Shown: positions 1 through 10,680 of the stretch, piece by piece | Layout: the number at the start of each line of letters is the position of its first letter | How positions within the stretch are numbered: the stretch's first letter is position 1 | Assembly: GCF_010183535.1 (NCBI RefSeq) | Contig: NC_071331.1 | Coordinates: 25,668,001 to 25,732,000, forward strand | Length of the DNA: 64,000 nt | From: Caenorhabditis remanei | Taxonomy: Eukaryota; Nematoda; Chromadorea; Rhabditida; Rhabditidae | Direction of reading: 5' to 3' | Position numbers and translations under genes: made by a program | The notes under the pieces: generated by a model | The model's database searches: none | The model's input: the letters and a program-made list of their open reading frames with translations, nothing else | What the model was told of the DNA's origin: nothing

Positions 1-1510
1 GATTGTTCAAAAATAGTTTTAGTGTGATGAGTCAAAAAGCAACATTTTGAAAAGGATGAGAAAGCAAAGACTGTTTTAAGGATTATTTGCAAAAAGATTT
101 GAAAAATGCTCATATTTGCTGCATACCAGTTATGACTGTCGCGCCTGTAATTTCTTATATGTATATCGAACCTTCACCGATAACCTTCACCTGAAACAAT
201 AGACTTCAAAATGATAACCACGGATCTGGGAGAATTTCTCTGCCCCAGCCTTTAAAAAACTTTTTGAGGAATAATCGGCTCATTTCGGTAGTTTGTGAAG
301 TATATGAGTTCTGTTATACAGTAGCACTTCTCTGCAATCAACATTCTGTCTACACCATTCCCTTGCTAGTTGAAGATGAAAGTTCCTTATTACTCTGGTT
401 TGGTTCTGTTTGTGTTATAAGGCAGCTCATTATTATTTTCTTCATCAGTTTCTCAGTTGGCAATCAGTATCCCAGATTCTGTCAACATTAAAATATCTCT
501 ACTCAGAGATTGATTTGAGATCGGAAACTACTTTTATAAAAGTGTGCTTCTATCAGTCACCCTGGTACTTTCTGAGAAACTCCGTTCTGACACTTCTTGT
601 ATATATTTTCATTAATTTCATAAACATGGTACCTGATTAGCTTTGATTTGAAAAACTACGGAATGCCGTTATATTTATATTTTTCAACTGCTTCTGAGAG
701 AAATATTGCGGTTAGAGAAACTCATTAAAAAATAACGGAAAATTTTTTTGGACGTTCTATTCGGTGATCAAGAAGTTACTACTAATCACGCTGCTACTAA
801 TCAAAACCAAGAAATTTTTTTACGAATTCTGAGTATAGATGGGGTGCCGTTATAATACAGTATTTACGGTATGATATTTACCTACATCGAACATTCTCGA
901 GAATCTCTTTCATTATTATGACACGGAATATTTGTAATGTATACAGTTGGAGTTAGACGGTCCGTTTAAGGTTTGCATCTTCATATTCCCTTCATACTTT
1001 ATTTCTTCCAATTCCAATAACGTCTTCTCTTTTTTCTCCTCTCCTCTCCATTTTTTCTTTAATCCGCCACAAGATCCGGTATGAATCACACAGAGCCCCA
1101 TTTGAGATTCCAGAGTCAAAAAGATCACGAGCTCAGTTCAAGCAATCAAAAGCATATTTGCAATAACAAGTCTATATCATCTTTTTTCCCGCCTTCAAGA
1201 TTCTGAGAATAACTTTTTTCTCTTCATAAAATGTGGACTTTGCTATCTGATTAATTGAAATCACAAGCTCAGGAGGACCCCAGGGACTGTCTCTTCCTCA
1301 CTATTTCTGTGAGAGCGAATGTGATCTGTTGAATTTACTCTTACAGCAGAAAACTCTCTTCATCTAACGCTTCTCCGCTTCTTCTGCTCACCGCCCGCCC
1401 ACTTCTCGAGCCTTCTTCATTCGAGCAACCTGTCATTTCAACCCGTTCGTCGTCGTTGTCTTACTCCAAGTGAATTCTGAGAGTCGCTTCCAACCTTCTC
1501 GCCTCCCAAG
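1..1510. other. Intergenic DNA upstream of the 7TM gene
   Basis: No convincing gene. Short open frames between 264 and 640 and on the minus strand near 916-1128 lack family similarity and exon structure. The stretch 733-872 is one copy of a dispersed repeat that recurs inside a lectin intron near 6.2 kb. The last ~200 bases before 1511 presumably hold the promoter and 5' UTR of the 7TM gene; I see no clear element there. Confidence 0.5.
733..872. repeat. Dispersed repeat, copy 1 (mariner-like end)
   Basis: The segment with GGACGTTCTATTCG, then AATCACGCTGCT, then TAGATGGGGTGCCGTTATA and ending TTTACGGTAT is closely matched at 6159-6320. A shorter relative of its right end lies at about 11885-11935. 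The end GGGGTGCC...TTTACGGTA looks like the terminus of a small DNA transposon. The superfamily is a guess. Confidence 0.5.
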
Positions 1511-2799
1511 ATGGGGTTCTTCGATGCAGCTGTGAACATCACCATGCTGACCTATATCAGTCTTGGTAAGTCTTGTTTATAATTAGTTCTATTTAGTTAT
1601 AAATTATCACTCAATTCAGGATTGCCCACCGTTGTTTTCAACATCCCTTTCGTTCATCTCACTCTCTTTATTGCGAAAAACCGTGGAAGGAAAGAATTTG
1701 TAACTCTAGGCTGCTCGGCTCTAGGAGATATTATCTATGTTGTCATCTATGTTTTCAACAGTTTCTGGCGCATACAGGAGCATCCAACAAGTGAGTCAAA
1801 AGCATGTTCATAATAATACAGGTCCTTTTTATCAGTGGTCTCCCGTGCTGAGTGTATCAGTCATATCAACATTCTTATCAGCACATTCACCGCCGTTCTG
1901 ATTTGTAAGTTTAAAACTTTTTTCCAATCTCGAAAAGTATCCTCTTTTAGTCGTCAACCCTCTCATGATCGCAATCGACCGTCTTGTTGTAAGCGTCAGT
2001 GGAGTTTGGTATTACAAGCAGACGTTGACATACACTGTTGTCCTTTTCTCGAGTAAGAATGTTTTCAGAAATCTATGTTTCCGAAAAATAAGTTTTCAGT
2101 TCCAATTGTTATCAGTTCCATTGTCGCCGGAGCTAATGTTTACATGACCTCGATCTCCCCAGTCGAAATGATATCATCAATGTGCTTCACTTCTGGTAAG
2201 CTATCAGTTTTATGGGAGACATTCCAGTTTGATACTCAGGTATCATCCAAACCGGTGGCTTCGAGTGGTTCTACTACGGCTTCAAGTGGAGTTGTGTTGT
2301 CTTGGCACTCGTTGTCTATGGCGTTGTTGCCATTGTCTACTGGAAGGTAATAGGACAGGTAGTTCGCATTCTGCAGTTTTATTAAAAATTTTGTTTTCAG
2401 AAGGTTCAAATTGGAAAATGCGACGTAGTCAACCGTGTCAGGATTCAATCCGCGTATCTCGTAATGGCTTTCAACACAGCTAACTGCATTCTTTTTCTGT
2501 TCGTCCCGGATGTCCTTCTCAAGTTTCTCATCAAGAAATCATTGGCCCTCATGACTTGCTTGTTCTCCTTCATGATTATCAAGGTGACAAAAAATCTGTT
2601 GTGCCTGATGATTCTAGTGATGCATTTTCAGCTGCTCCTCAATCTTGCTGGCATAATGTTGCTCCACAAAGAGCTTCGTACTGCTTACCTCGATAAGGTC
2701 TTGATCTTCCCCTCATGGAAAAAAAGGGTCTTCGGATTCACTTCTGTTGTCAGCGTCAGCAACCACGCACAGAAGAATCGCATGACGGCGCCAAATTGA
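1511..2799 (+). CDS. Nematode 7TM chemoreceptor-like protein (Sr family), probably frameshifted
   Basis: Exons read as 1511-1565, 1620-1790, 1822-1904, 1951-2052, 2100-2195, 2240-2346 (or 2358), 2401-2583 and 2632-2799, about 320 residues, the usual length of nematode serpentine receptors. The start MGFFDAAVNITMLTY leads directly into hydrophobic segments. NPLMIAIDRLVVS follows the presumed third helix and resembles the DRY-like motif of these receptors. The tail is short and basic. Class is uncertain; Srxa is one possibility. Such receptors act as G-protein-coupled sensors in neuron membranes. Oddity: exon 2 ends in phase 1, but exon 3 reads on into TFTAVLI and NPLMIA only in another frame; the phase-1 frame stops at about 1900. 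One indel in exon 3 or a missed splice variant would explain this, so the gene may be a pseudogene. Confidence 0.7.
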
Positions 2800-4254
2800 T
2801 AATTTTTGTCGCCTTCTGATTGTTTCTCGGTTCATGATTTCCCAGGCCCTTCCAATTCTTGTTCCCAATCGTTCTCTGAATTTTCTCTCCGGATACTTAT
2901 CTCCATCCATACTTATTCCCATCTTGTCTATCCTCATGGTTCCAGTAACTTTACTGGTACCATACCATCCCCCCCCCCATTTATTTCCGTTTTCCATACT
3001 TATCCTCACGCTTTCCTTTTTTCTGAGTCCCCCGCCTCTGTCCGTGGCTTCCTTTCCGTACTGTCCACAATGATCTCCTTCCCGAAACTCTTCTTCCCCG
3101 ATTCCCAGCTCCCCACCTCCATATGTATAATCCCTCAACCTCTCCTATCCCCTCAACCTCTTCCGCTCTTCAAGTATTACTATTTATAGTATTACTTTTT
3201 CCTTCTTCTCCAACAATCTCATTTTTGAGCATGAAAATTTGAAACTAAAAATATCAATTCAAATAAAATGTCAAATGTAACCAATAATCAGCATTAAAAA
3301 ACCAAAGCGTTGCTCACTGCTCATTGACCAACAGAAGGCAACATGTAGAAAGAACACGAATTTAATGATAGGTGAAGTTGACTCGAAACTGGCGATAATT
3401 ATAGAGGAATTAGAACGCGGACGTCAATAGAATATATGTAGATTATTCGTAAATAAGAACACATCAGGTAGAATGGGAAGAAGAGAGCAGAGGAATCTAG
3501 TGATGTGATGAGATTCAAACAAAGAAAGGGAAGAGGATAGAGATTATCAAAAAAAATTTATCTTAGAAAACAAGATCCCTTCCTAATTAAAGTTGATCGG
3601 AATGCGGTTTTTGAAATGACAGAAGGTGGGAGGCGGAATAAAAAGTCATTTTTGACTGTTTTGGCCTTATTTTGTTGTGAAAATTTTCGAAAATAGTTAA
3701 ATTTGTAGTAGTAAATTTACTTTTTGAAAAATAAACACTGATAGCTTTTCTGCAAAAAATCTCAAAAATATTAGAAACATCGAATGGGCGAACAAATTTT
3801 TCAAGCAGGTTTTTTTTAGGCGAAAGCTGGAAGACGGAATTCCCCTCCGCCCAGATCTAGACTATACGAATCTTACAAATAAGTTGTCTATGACAAAATG
3901 AGGAAACAGTTTTTGAAACTATTAATTCTGGAACTTCTAATACCACATCCTGTCTTATGTACCTACACTTTCTAGGCGTTTCCCTCATAACGAATTCCAT
4001 GAATTTCCATAAAATATTCCAACGCCACTGAAGTTAGTTAACACTTGTTTGTTTCGGCCGTTTCCTGATTCAAAATTTTGCTCACTTCACCTCCCCGAAC
4101 TACTGATAAGTAGCGGTCTCTTCTTATCACAAGTTCTGGTAGTTGAAAAGTCACGAAACATGCCTCAACCAACCACATTTCACCGCTTTTTCCGATTAAC
4201 TTCTTCTCCACATTTTTGAATTTCTGCTGATTTTAAATATATTTTACTTTTCAG
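2800..4254. other. 3' UTR and intergenic DNA
   Basis: From about 2805 to 3190 the plus strand is strongly pyrimidine-rich, with a run of C near 2970, giving spurious open frames on both strands. It is probably 3' UTR and downstream sequence of the 7TM gene. The rest is AT-rich with no recognisable gene. The last bases before 4255 (TTTTCAG directly before the ATG) could be an SL1 trans-splice acceptor for the lectin. Confidence 0.4.
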
Positions 4255-4940
4255 ATGATTTTCCACCTCATTCTTGTCTACTTTTTGATCTCATTCGTCC
4301 AGGCGCAGAATAAATGTATAACCAACGATGACGATAGATATATTGACGGAGCGTGAGTCACACATTCTACTCAAAGGCTAAAAATTGATGAATTCCAGAT
4401 GCTTCACATTCTTCAACATACCTCTAAACTTCACTGCGGCTCAAGAATACTGTCAGCATCATGCTCCAAGTGCATGGTCAATACTGGCAAAGGAGACATC
4501 GGATACTCAGGCAATTTGGTTGGCGAGTGAGTTTGGAACCTTCAGGGAAATTGCATAAATAAGAAGCTGAATTTGTCTTTGAGTACAATATTTAAAAACT
4601 GGTTTAGACTCTACACAACTTCCAAGTCTGTATTATTCCAGAAATAGCAGTGACAGAATTCGAAATGAACAGTGGTTACTTCTGGATTGGTGTATACCGT
4701 GAAACGACTTATGACAACTTCAAAACGATGGACGGTTTCTATTTGAGATATCAAAGATTTGCTGTTATGAACCCATCGATGAATTATGTGGCTGCGAGGA
4801 CGTCAGATGGAAAATGGTATACACTTCCAGAAGAGAGACGTCTTCCGTTTGTATGTAGTTATTATCCAACTAACGTGGTACAAACAGCTGCGAATGCACC
4901 GAGAGTGTTAAAGTCATTAAAGGAGTTGTTTTATTTGTAA
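4255..4940 (+). CDS. C-type lectin domain protein, clec family (lectin A)
   Basis: Exons 4255-4352, 4399-4526 and 4642-4940 give 174 residues. An N-terminal signal peptide (IFHLILVYFLISFVQA) is followed by one C-type lectin-like domain with the expected landmarks: a cysteine early in exon 2 (ACFTFF), AAQEYCQHH, the core FWIGVY, then DGKWY and a final FVCSYY. The EPN/WND calcium-binding signatures are not obvious, so calcium-dependent sugar binding is not shown. The protein should be secreted; worm clec proteins are often linked to gut or immune responses (family knowledge). The chain stops soon after the domain. AATAAA just past the stop (about 4939-4945) is a good poly(A) signal. First of four tandem paralogues, and the most diverged. 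Confidence 0.85.
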
Positions 4941-5587
4941 ATAAAGAAACTTTATCAAAAGCATGATAACACTATAATGTGATATCTGATGTAACCGGTG
5001 TAATACAATTACTAAAAGTTTGAATGAGCTGCTACATCATTATTAGCTGTTTGATATTGAGTTGGCTCCAAACATTACCTCTCTGCATAATACAGTGCAA
5101 AGTAGTGCTGATTTTGACCGGTTTATTTTAATTGTCTGTAACTTGCCAGAGAGTGTTCGTACAAAAAAATGGTCAACAACTAAAATGAAAAAATGACTTT
5201 TGATTTGTATAGTCCATACAAAATTTTCCTTGTGGATCAATCAGGAATACAGAGACATTCCCTCACAGTTGGTCATTTACAACTGAAAACCGCTAAAACT
5301 GATAAAGTTTTGTAAGAATTTGCAAGAAAAGCGCCAGCTATCAATAACATCAGCTGACTAAACACACAGCAATCCCAGAAAGCAATAAAATGTGACCCAA
5401 ATCTTCAATTACCTATGATTTCAACTTCCTTCCTCTCTTATCATGAGCCTCCGTTACCTTTTTGATTTAATCAACACGGAAAACTGGGCGTAGAAATTGA
5501 TGACTGACAGAAGATCCTATTAGAGAAAATGTTTTTAACATCAGTTTTTCAGTTTTTGAACGGCCAACATTTACCAAAAAGTTTTGA
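4941..5587. other. Intergenic DNA between lectins A and B
   Basis: AT-rich, no gene seen. The 65-codon minus frame at 5043-5240 has no support. Confidence 0.4.
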
Positions 5588-7556
5588 ATGACAACTCAAT
5601 CATTTTTCTTGCTTCCCGTATTCCTGTTGAGCTTTGTCAATGCACAATGCTACAATGCAGAAGACAGTGCCATTGGTGATTTGTGAGTTTTCTTTCATTC
5701 TTGTCTCCTAATTTTCAAATTCCAGATGCTACTCATTCTCGCGGTTTCAAATGAATTTTCAAAATGCTCAAAATTATTGCCACTCACAAAACCAAAACTT
5801 GGCAGTAATTCACACTTCCATGCAGAGCAGTTTCCTTGCCAGTAAGTGAAGTTTAGAAAATTTTTACCGCAAAAAGAAGGAAAAAATTATCTGATAGTTA
5901 CCTAACTACTGGTAAATTAGAAGCCTCAACTGCCAACAGGGGTGATGTGGTTGAAGAAGTTCCAGGGAAAAATCCTTGTTCTTCATTGTTTTCAGCTATC
6001 GTCCGAACACGATCCAACACTACAAACGCAAAATTCTGGATTGGTTTGAGTCGATCTGCAAATTCCTCCTATGTATGGGATGATAGTACCCCACTGAGCT
6101 GGTCAAACTTTAACCCAAGTGAGTTAACAAATTCACTGGAGCGTGTTTGGTTAGTGGGATACCGTAAAAACTGGAAACATTTTTGGACGTTCTATTCGTT
6201 AATAAATAAGTTACTGATCACGCTGCTTCTAATCAGACCCAAGAAAAACATAGGGATAATCATATTAATGAACTCTGAGTGTAGATGGGGTGCTGTTATA
6301 ATGCAAGTGCCGTTTTATTAAAGGCTTCACAATCGTTGATAATTCATGTCCAGATGCACCTCGAGATGGTCGTTATGTTGTTGAAAGCACTGCTAATGCA
6401 AAATGGCAGACAGAAACGGCATCAAGTTTATTGGATTTCGTGTGCAGTTATGATCCCTACACTACTGGCTGTAAGAATCTATCTTTAATACTAAAGTAAA
6501 AGTATGTATAAGTAACAAACAATTTTAGCTTACACAACGGAGGAGCCAATGACAACCACTGGACCAAGAAGTATGGTAAAGAGTTATTGCATATTTCGAG
6601 GCAAAGTCTTTAAAATCGCGAAATTAGCGGTTCAATATTGAAACAATACATTCCGACAAACCCTCTAATTCCAGTGGCAAGTGTTACATGTCTCTTCATG
6701 GTAGACCTCCAGTCAGCAGGAATTGATCAAGCTGCTATCACTACTTACAGATCAGTTAGTTAATAAAGCTATATACATAATACAAGAACTATTCACTTTC
6801 AGTATTATAATTTTGCTAAACTAGTTGGATCAAAACTCAATGATGCATCCGGTTTTTCGGGAAATATAGACACTTTTGGATATTCCGGAGTATTGAACGA
6901 TCACGAAAACTTTAATCCTTACAGTTACAGCTATTTCAAAAATATACCCTTTCCAATAGACGGAACGGATGACGATATCGATATGGACTTGAAGGAGTAG
7001 GGCCGAAAGAACAATACAAAACAGATTTCAAAATTTTAGTGTTGATTCAACCTTGGCAAATGCAGTTTGGTCACCTCCTTCACAAGATCAGACTTGCTTG
7101 ATATTCTTCTCTGCAGCGTGAGTCGGAGATTTTTGACTTTTCCTACGGTAGTCTGTAATCTCAGCTATTCTAGATATCTTTCGAAATTTTCTTGAAACCA
7201 ATTTACCATTATAATTGACAATGCCGAACAAAATATCTTGTCATGGCGTTGTGATTTCCCAAAAATTGAAACAAACTCAGAATAATACTACTCTTAAGCA
7301 ACATTTGAGCTTTTATTATTCCAGACCGGTAGCTGAATTTGGCGGAACCACTATCAAATCATCCTACAACTCTTTCACTACAGTGGTCGGTGTGCTTCTT
7401 GGAGGTACTCATATATAGTTTGGTTTTTTTTTGAATTTCGCTGAACTTTCAGGTGCCACTTCAATCCCCGGACTAACGAACTCTATTTCTGCTTCTTCAA
7501 TGACAGATGCCGACGCCCAGGCAGTAATTCTGAAGCTACTAGAAAGTTTGCCATGA
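5588..7556 (+). CDS. C-type lectin plus vWA-like domain protein, clec family (lectin B)
   Basis: Ten exons: 5588-5682, 5726-5841, 5996-6118, 6354-6470, 6529-6570, 6675-6754, 6803-6996, 7040-7117, 7325-7404, 7453-7556; 342 residues with all phases consistent. A signal peptide (FFLLPVFLLSFVNA) precedes a lectin domain (CYSFSRFQ, AQNYCH, FWIGLSRS, DFVCSYDP). A Thr-rich linker then leads to a half beginning with the hydrophobic strand VTCLFMVDLQ and including TCLIFFSA and TVVGVLLGG. This matches the alternating strands of the vWA-like half found in many worm clec proteins, but the metal-site DxSxS pattern is absent. The protein is predicted to be secreted. The donor of exon 7 (GA|GTAGGG) overlaps an in-frame TAG, so a naive reading would stop early. 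Intron 6119-6353 contains a dispersed repeat. AATAAAA follows at about 7579. Confidence 0.85.
6159..6320. repeat. Dispersed repeat, copy 2, inside a lectin B intron
   Basis: Shares GGACGTTCTATTCG, AATCACGCTGCT-like and TAGATGGGGTGC blocks in the same order as 733-872. It begins ATACCGTAAA, the inverse of the TTTACGGTAT that ends copy 1, which suggests a terminal inverted repeat. Confidence 0.55.
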
Positions 7557-7896
7557 ACTAATTTGAATCTGTTAATGTAATAAAATTGTTGAACATTTCA
7601 TACTGTATTAAAAGTCATAAAAGTTAATGTTCTCTTATCAAACAAGACATTTGAGGCGCCAAAATGTTCAAATCAGTTATAAGCGGTCACATTCTTGTAC
7701 ATCAACCAAAACTTCCGGTGGTTGTGAATCTTCTTAGAATACCAATGATGTCAAACTATAAAGTAAAATAGTCTTCTTTTCCCCGCTTTAATCATCTCTA
7801 TTCCACTAATTCTGTCTTATAACACTTTCTTCCTCTCGTTATCTTCTTTATAAACATTGAAACGATTGAGTTCAAACCACTTGTTTCCAGAGTCAC

Positions 7897-8649
7897 ATGA
7901 AACATCTATATTTTTTGTCAACGCTTTTGTTGGCAATCGCCACAACTGCACAAAATTGTGCGGACAGTTCGGACCATTTGATTAAAGGGCGGTATGTATC
8001 ATTATTTTCAGATTCGTACAAGTCCTTGTTATTCTAGATGCTTCAAACTGGTCAACAAACAACTCTCCTATCAAGATGCCCAGAATTGGTGCCGGTACAG
8101 TAACCCAGTTGGATTCACCTATCTTGCAACGGTAGCTGATCAATATACGGATAATTTTTTGGCATGTAGGTTTGGAATAAACTGAAACACAAAAAATGAT
8201 CCATATTAAAATATAACTAGCTTGCTCCAAAAACTATTTCGATAGCCAAATTTCTGAAGTCCACAGCATAGTGGGACGGTATTACGGAATCCAGGTTTAA
8301 ATTCCGCTTAAAAACAATAATTTCAGCCTACGCACGCACGACTTTCAATTCAAACGAAGGAAATTTCTGGATAGGTTTGACTCGCACCTCTGGCAAATGG
8401 CAATGGGAAGACGGAACTCCAGTTGCGTGGACTAACTTCCGAGTTCAGAACTCGCAGAATTACGCGGCAGAGAGCATAACTGATGGAAAATGGACTGGTT
8501 ATAGCCCGGATACCAAAATGAATTTTGTTTGTACATATTGGCCGGGTGCCACACCCGGACCTACGCCAGATGATGGAACAACGCTACCAACTTTTGAGAC
8601 TACAGTTTCTGAAGCTTATCCAACACCAACAGGTATATTTGATTGGTAA
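7897..8649 (+). CDS. C-type lectin domain protein, clec family (lectin C)
   Basis: Exons 7897-7991, 8038-8165 and 8327-8649 give 181 residues. Signal peptide KHLYFLSTLLLAIATTA, then one lectin domain: RCFKLVNKQLSYQDAQNWC, FWIGLTRTSG, AESITDGKWTGY and FVCTYWPG. A Pro/Thr-rich tail follows and the frame ends at TAA 8647-8649. The same length and exon phases as lectin D show recent duplication. The tail stops where lectin B continues into its vWA-like half, so this copy looks shortened. A GT at 8632 could splice to 8722 and change only the last residues. Likely secreted; ligand unknown. Confidence 0.83.
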
Positions 8650-8668
8650 AATTTATAAGTTGAGATTT

Positions 8669-8701
8669 GACTAACTAACTAACTAACTAACTGACTAACT
8701 T
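8669..8701. repeat. (AACT)n microsatellite
   Basis: About eight copies of CTAA/AACT with one interruption, just downstream of lectin C. Confidence 0.85.
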
Positions 8702-9025
8702 AAATATTTCAACAAAATCAGAAAAAAACCGTATTCTCTACTGATTATATTACTTCCTCTATTATATATATTGTCATCATTCACTTGTCAACAAGGATCA
8801 TACTGTAAGTTTCATAAAGTCAAACTATACATTTAGGATGTTGTCTTACTGGATTACTTCTTCCTCTCTTATCACTTTCTGCTAGTTGCAACTCCACCCT
8901 CTTATCGCCGAGAAACTCTTAACAACCCTCTATTTAATGACGCCCCGTGTCTTCACTTCTTATTCTCGCCTTTCACAGTATATTGACATCTATTTTACTT
9001 CACTTCAACAACATTTGAAATTCAG
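8702..9025. other. Intergenic DNA between lectins C and D
   Basis: Contains a short hydrophobic open stretch at 8725-8812 (reading LLIILLPLLYILSS) between an AG acceptor and a GTAAGT donor. It resembles a stranded signal-peptide or membrane exon, but no partner exon was found. Confidence 0.3.
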
Positions 9026-9621
9026 ATGCTGCTCAAACAACTATTACTAACCTTCACGATATCTATTGGACTTGCCAGCAGTGCTTGTTTCGACAACGGT
9101 GACAAAGAGATTCAAGGAGGATGTTATAAGTTTGTGCCACAGAAGTTGACTTGGAACGATGCTCGGAATTGGTGTCACTATCAGAATCCGGTTACAGCAA
9201 GTTACTTGGCATATGTACCAAATCAGTTTACCTCCAACTTTCTAGCTTGTGAGTTGGTTCTTCGGATGTAGCAATCGATAATTTGAAACTCTTTTCAGCC
9301 TATGCCCGCTCTGCTTTTGGAACTGATGACGGAAACTTCTGGATTGGCCTGAGTAGATCATCTAACGGCTCTTGGACATGGGACAACGGATTCCCCGTTG
9401 GTTTTACTAATTTCGGACCTCAAAATGGGCAAAACTACGGGGCGGAGAGCATTGTCAACGCCAAATGGAACGCTTATGGCTCTTCGGACAAGTTCTTCTT
9501 CGTGTGCAGTTACGATCCAGCGGCACCACCAACATTCCCACCACCACAGTCGACGACAACAAGTAGTCCGGTTGCAGTGTCTACACAGGCGGTCCCTACG
9601 ACTACAGGTAAGAAGAGTTAA
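9026..9621 (+). CDS. C-type lectin domain protein, clec family (lectin D)
   Basis: Exons 9026-9248 and 9299-9621 give 181 residues. The signal peptide (LLKQLLLTFTISIGLASS) runs into a lectin domain with GGCYKFVPQK, DARNWCHYQNP, FWIGLSRSS, WTWDNG, NYGAESIVNAKW and FFVCSYDP, then a Pro/Thr/Ser tail. It differs from lectin C in having exons 1 and 2 fused. The end is uncertain: reading through the GT at 9608 stops at 9621, and splicing to the next exon-like segment also stops within a few codons. The 3' end of its last exon is the seed of the tandem array that follows. Likely secreted. Confidence 0.82.
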
Positions 9622-10680
9622 CTGAATGGTAACTGGTTGGGTGCTTCTGATATTGTGTCCTATTCGCTATTCTATTCTAATCTTCAATATTCTTTGATGA
9701 ATCATAGGCAACAAAGGATAAAGAAATTGAGGTAAGTGGTAAATCATCTCTGGTTTCAGTTTTACTCAATGCAACTGAGTCAACGTGGAGTTCAACAACA
9801 ATCGACGACATATGGTCCGATTGGTCTGATTGCGGTGTCTACACATGCGGTCCCTACGACAACAGGTAAAAAGAGTTAACTAAATGATAACTGGTTGGCT
9901 GCTTCTGATATTGTGTCCTATTCGCTATTCTATTCTAATCTTCAATATTCTTTGATGAATCATAGGCAACAAAGGATAAAGAAATTGAGGTAAGTGGTAA
10001 ATCATCTCTGGTTTCAGTTTTACTCAATGCAACTGAATCAACGTGGAGTTCAACAACAATCGACGACATATGGTCCGATTGGTCTGATTGCGGTGTCTAC
10101 ACATGCGGTCCCTACGACAACAGGTAAAAAGAGTTAACTAAATGATAACTGGTTGGCTGCTTCTGATATTGTGTCCTATTCGCTATTCTATTCTATTCTT
10201 AAATATTCTTGGATGGATCACGAGCAATAAAGGATAAAGAGATTGAGGTAAGTGATATACTGGTTTCAGTTTTACTCAATGCAACTGAATCTGCGTGGAG
10301 TTCAGCAACATTTTCTCTATTAATGAAACTGTTCCAGTCTAATTTGTGCGGCACCACTAACACTCCCACCACAACAGTCGACGACATATGCTCCGATTGC
10401 AGTGTCAACACATGCGGTCCCTACGACTTCAGGTAGGAAGAAATGAATAAATGGTAACTGGTTCGGTGCTTCTGGTATTGTGTCCTATTTGCTATTCTAT
10501 TTTATTATTACATATTCTTTGATAAATTACATGCAACAAAGAATAAAAAATTGAGGTAAGTGATAAATCATCTCAGATTTCAGTTTTATTCAATGCAACT
10601 GAATCTGCGTGGAGTTCAGCAACACTTTCTCGATGTATTGATGAAACCGTTCCAATCTAATTTGTGTGTAATAAAAATCA
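9549..10680 (+). repeat. 258-bp tandem repeat array built from the lectin D exon end
   Basis: Splice-like GTAA positions recur at 9608, 9866 and 10124 (spacing 258) and again, diverged, at 10433. Each unit contains the tail of the lectin D last exon (starting TCGACGACA, ending CCCTACGAC and ACAG before GTAA), the following intron, a short purine-rich segment and a TTTCAG acceptor. Copies 2 and 3 are almost identical; copy 4 and a partial fifth copy near 10.56-10.68 kb have drifted. In the phase set by lectin D the copied exons hit stops, so they probably do not add protein. Confidence 0.8.

Noticed and set aside
9768..9865. Reading frame in the tandem units that spells a thrombospondin-like WSDWSDCGVYTCG
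   Set aside because: The same DNA in the frame used by lectin D reads as its Pro/Thr tail (AVSTHAVPTTTG). Unit length and phase do not allow the WSxWSxC frame to be spliced from lectin D, so it looks like a chance frame.
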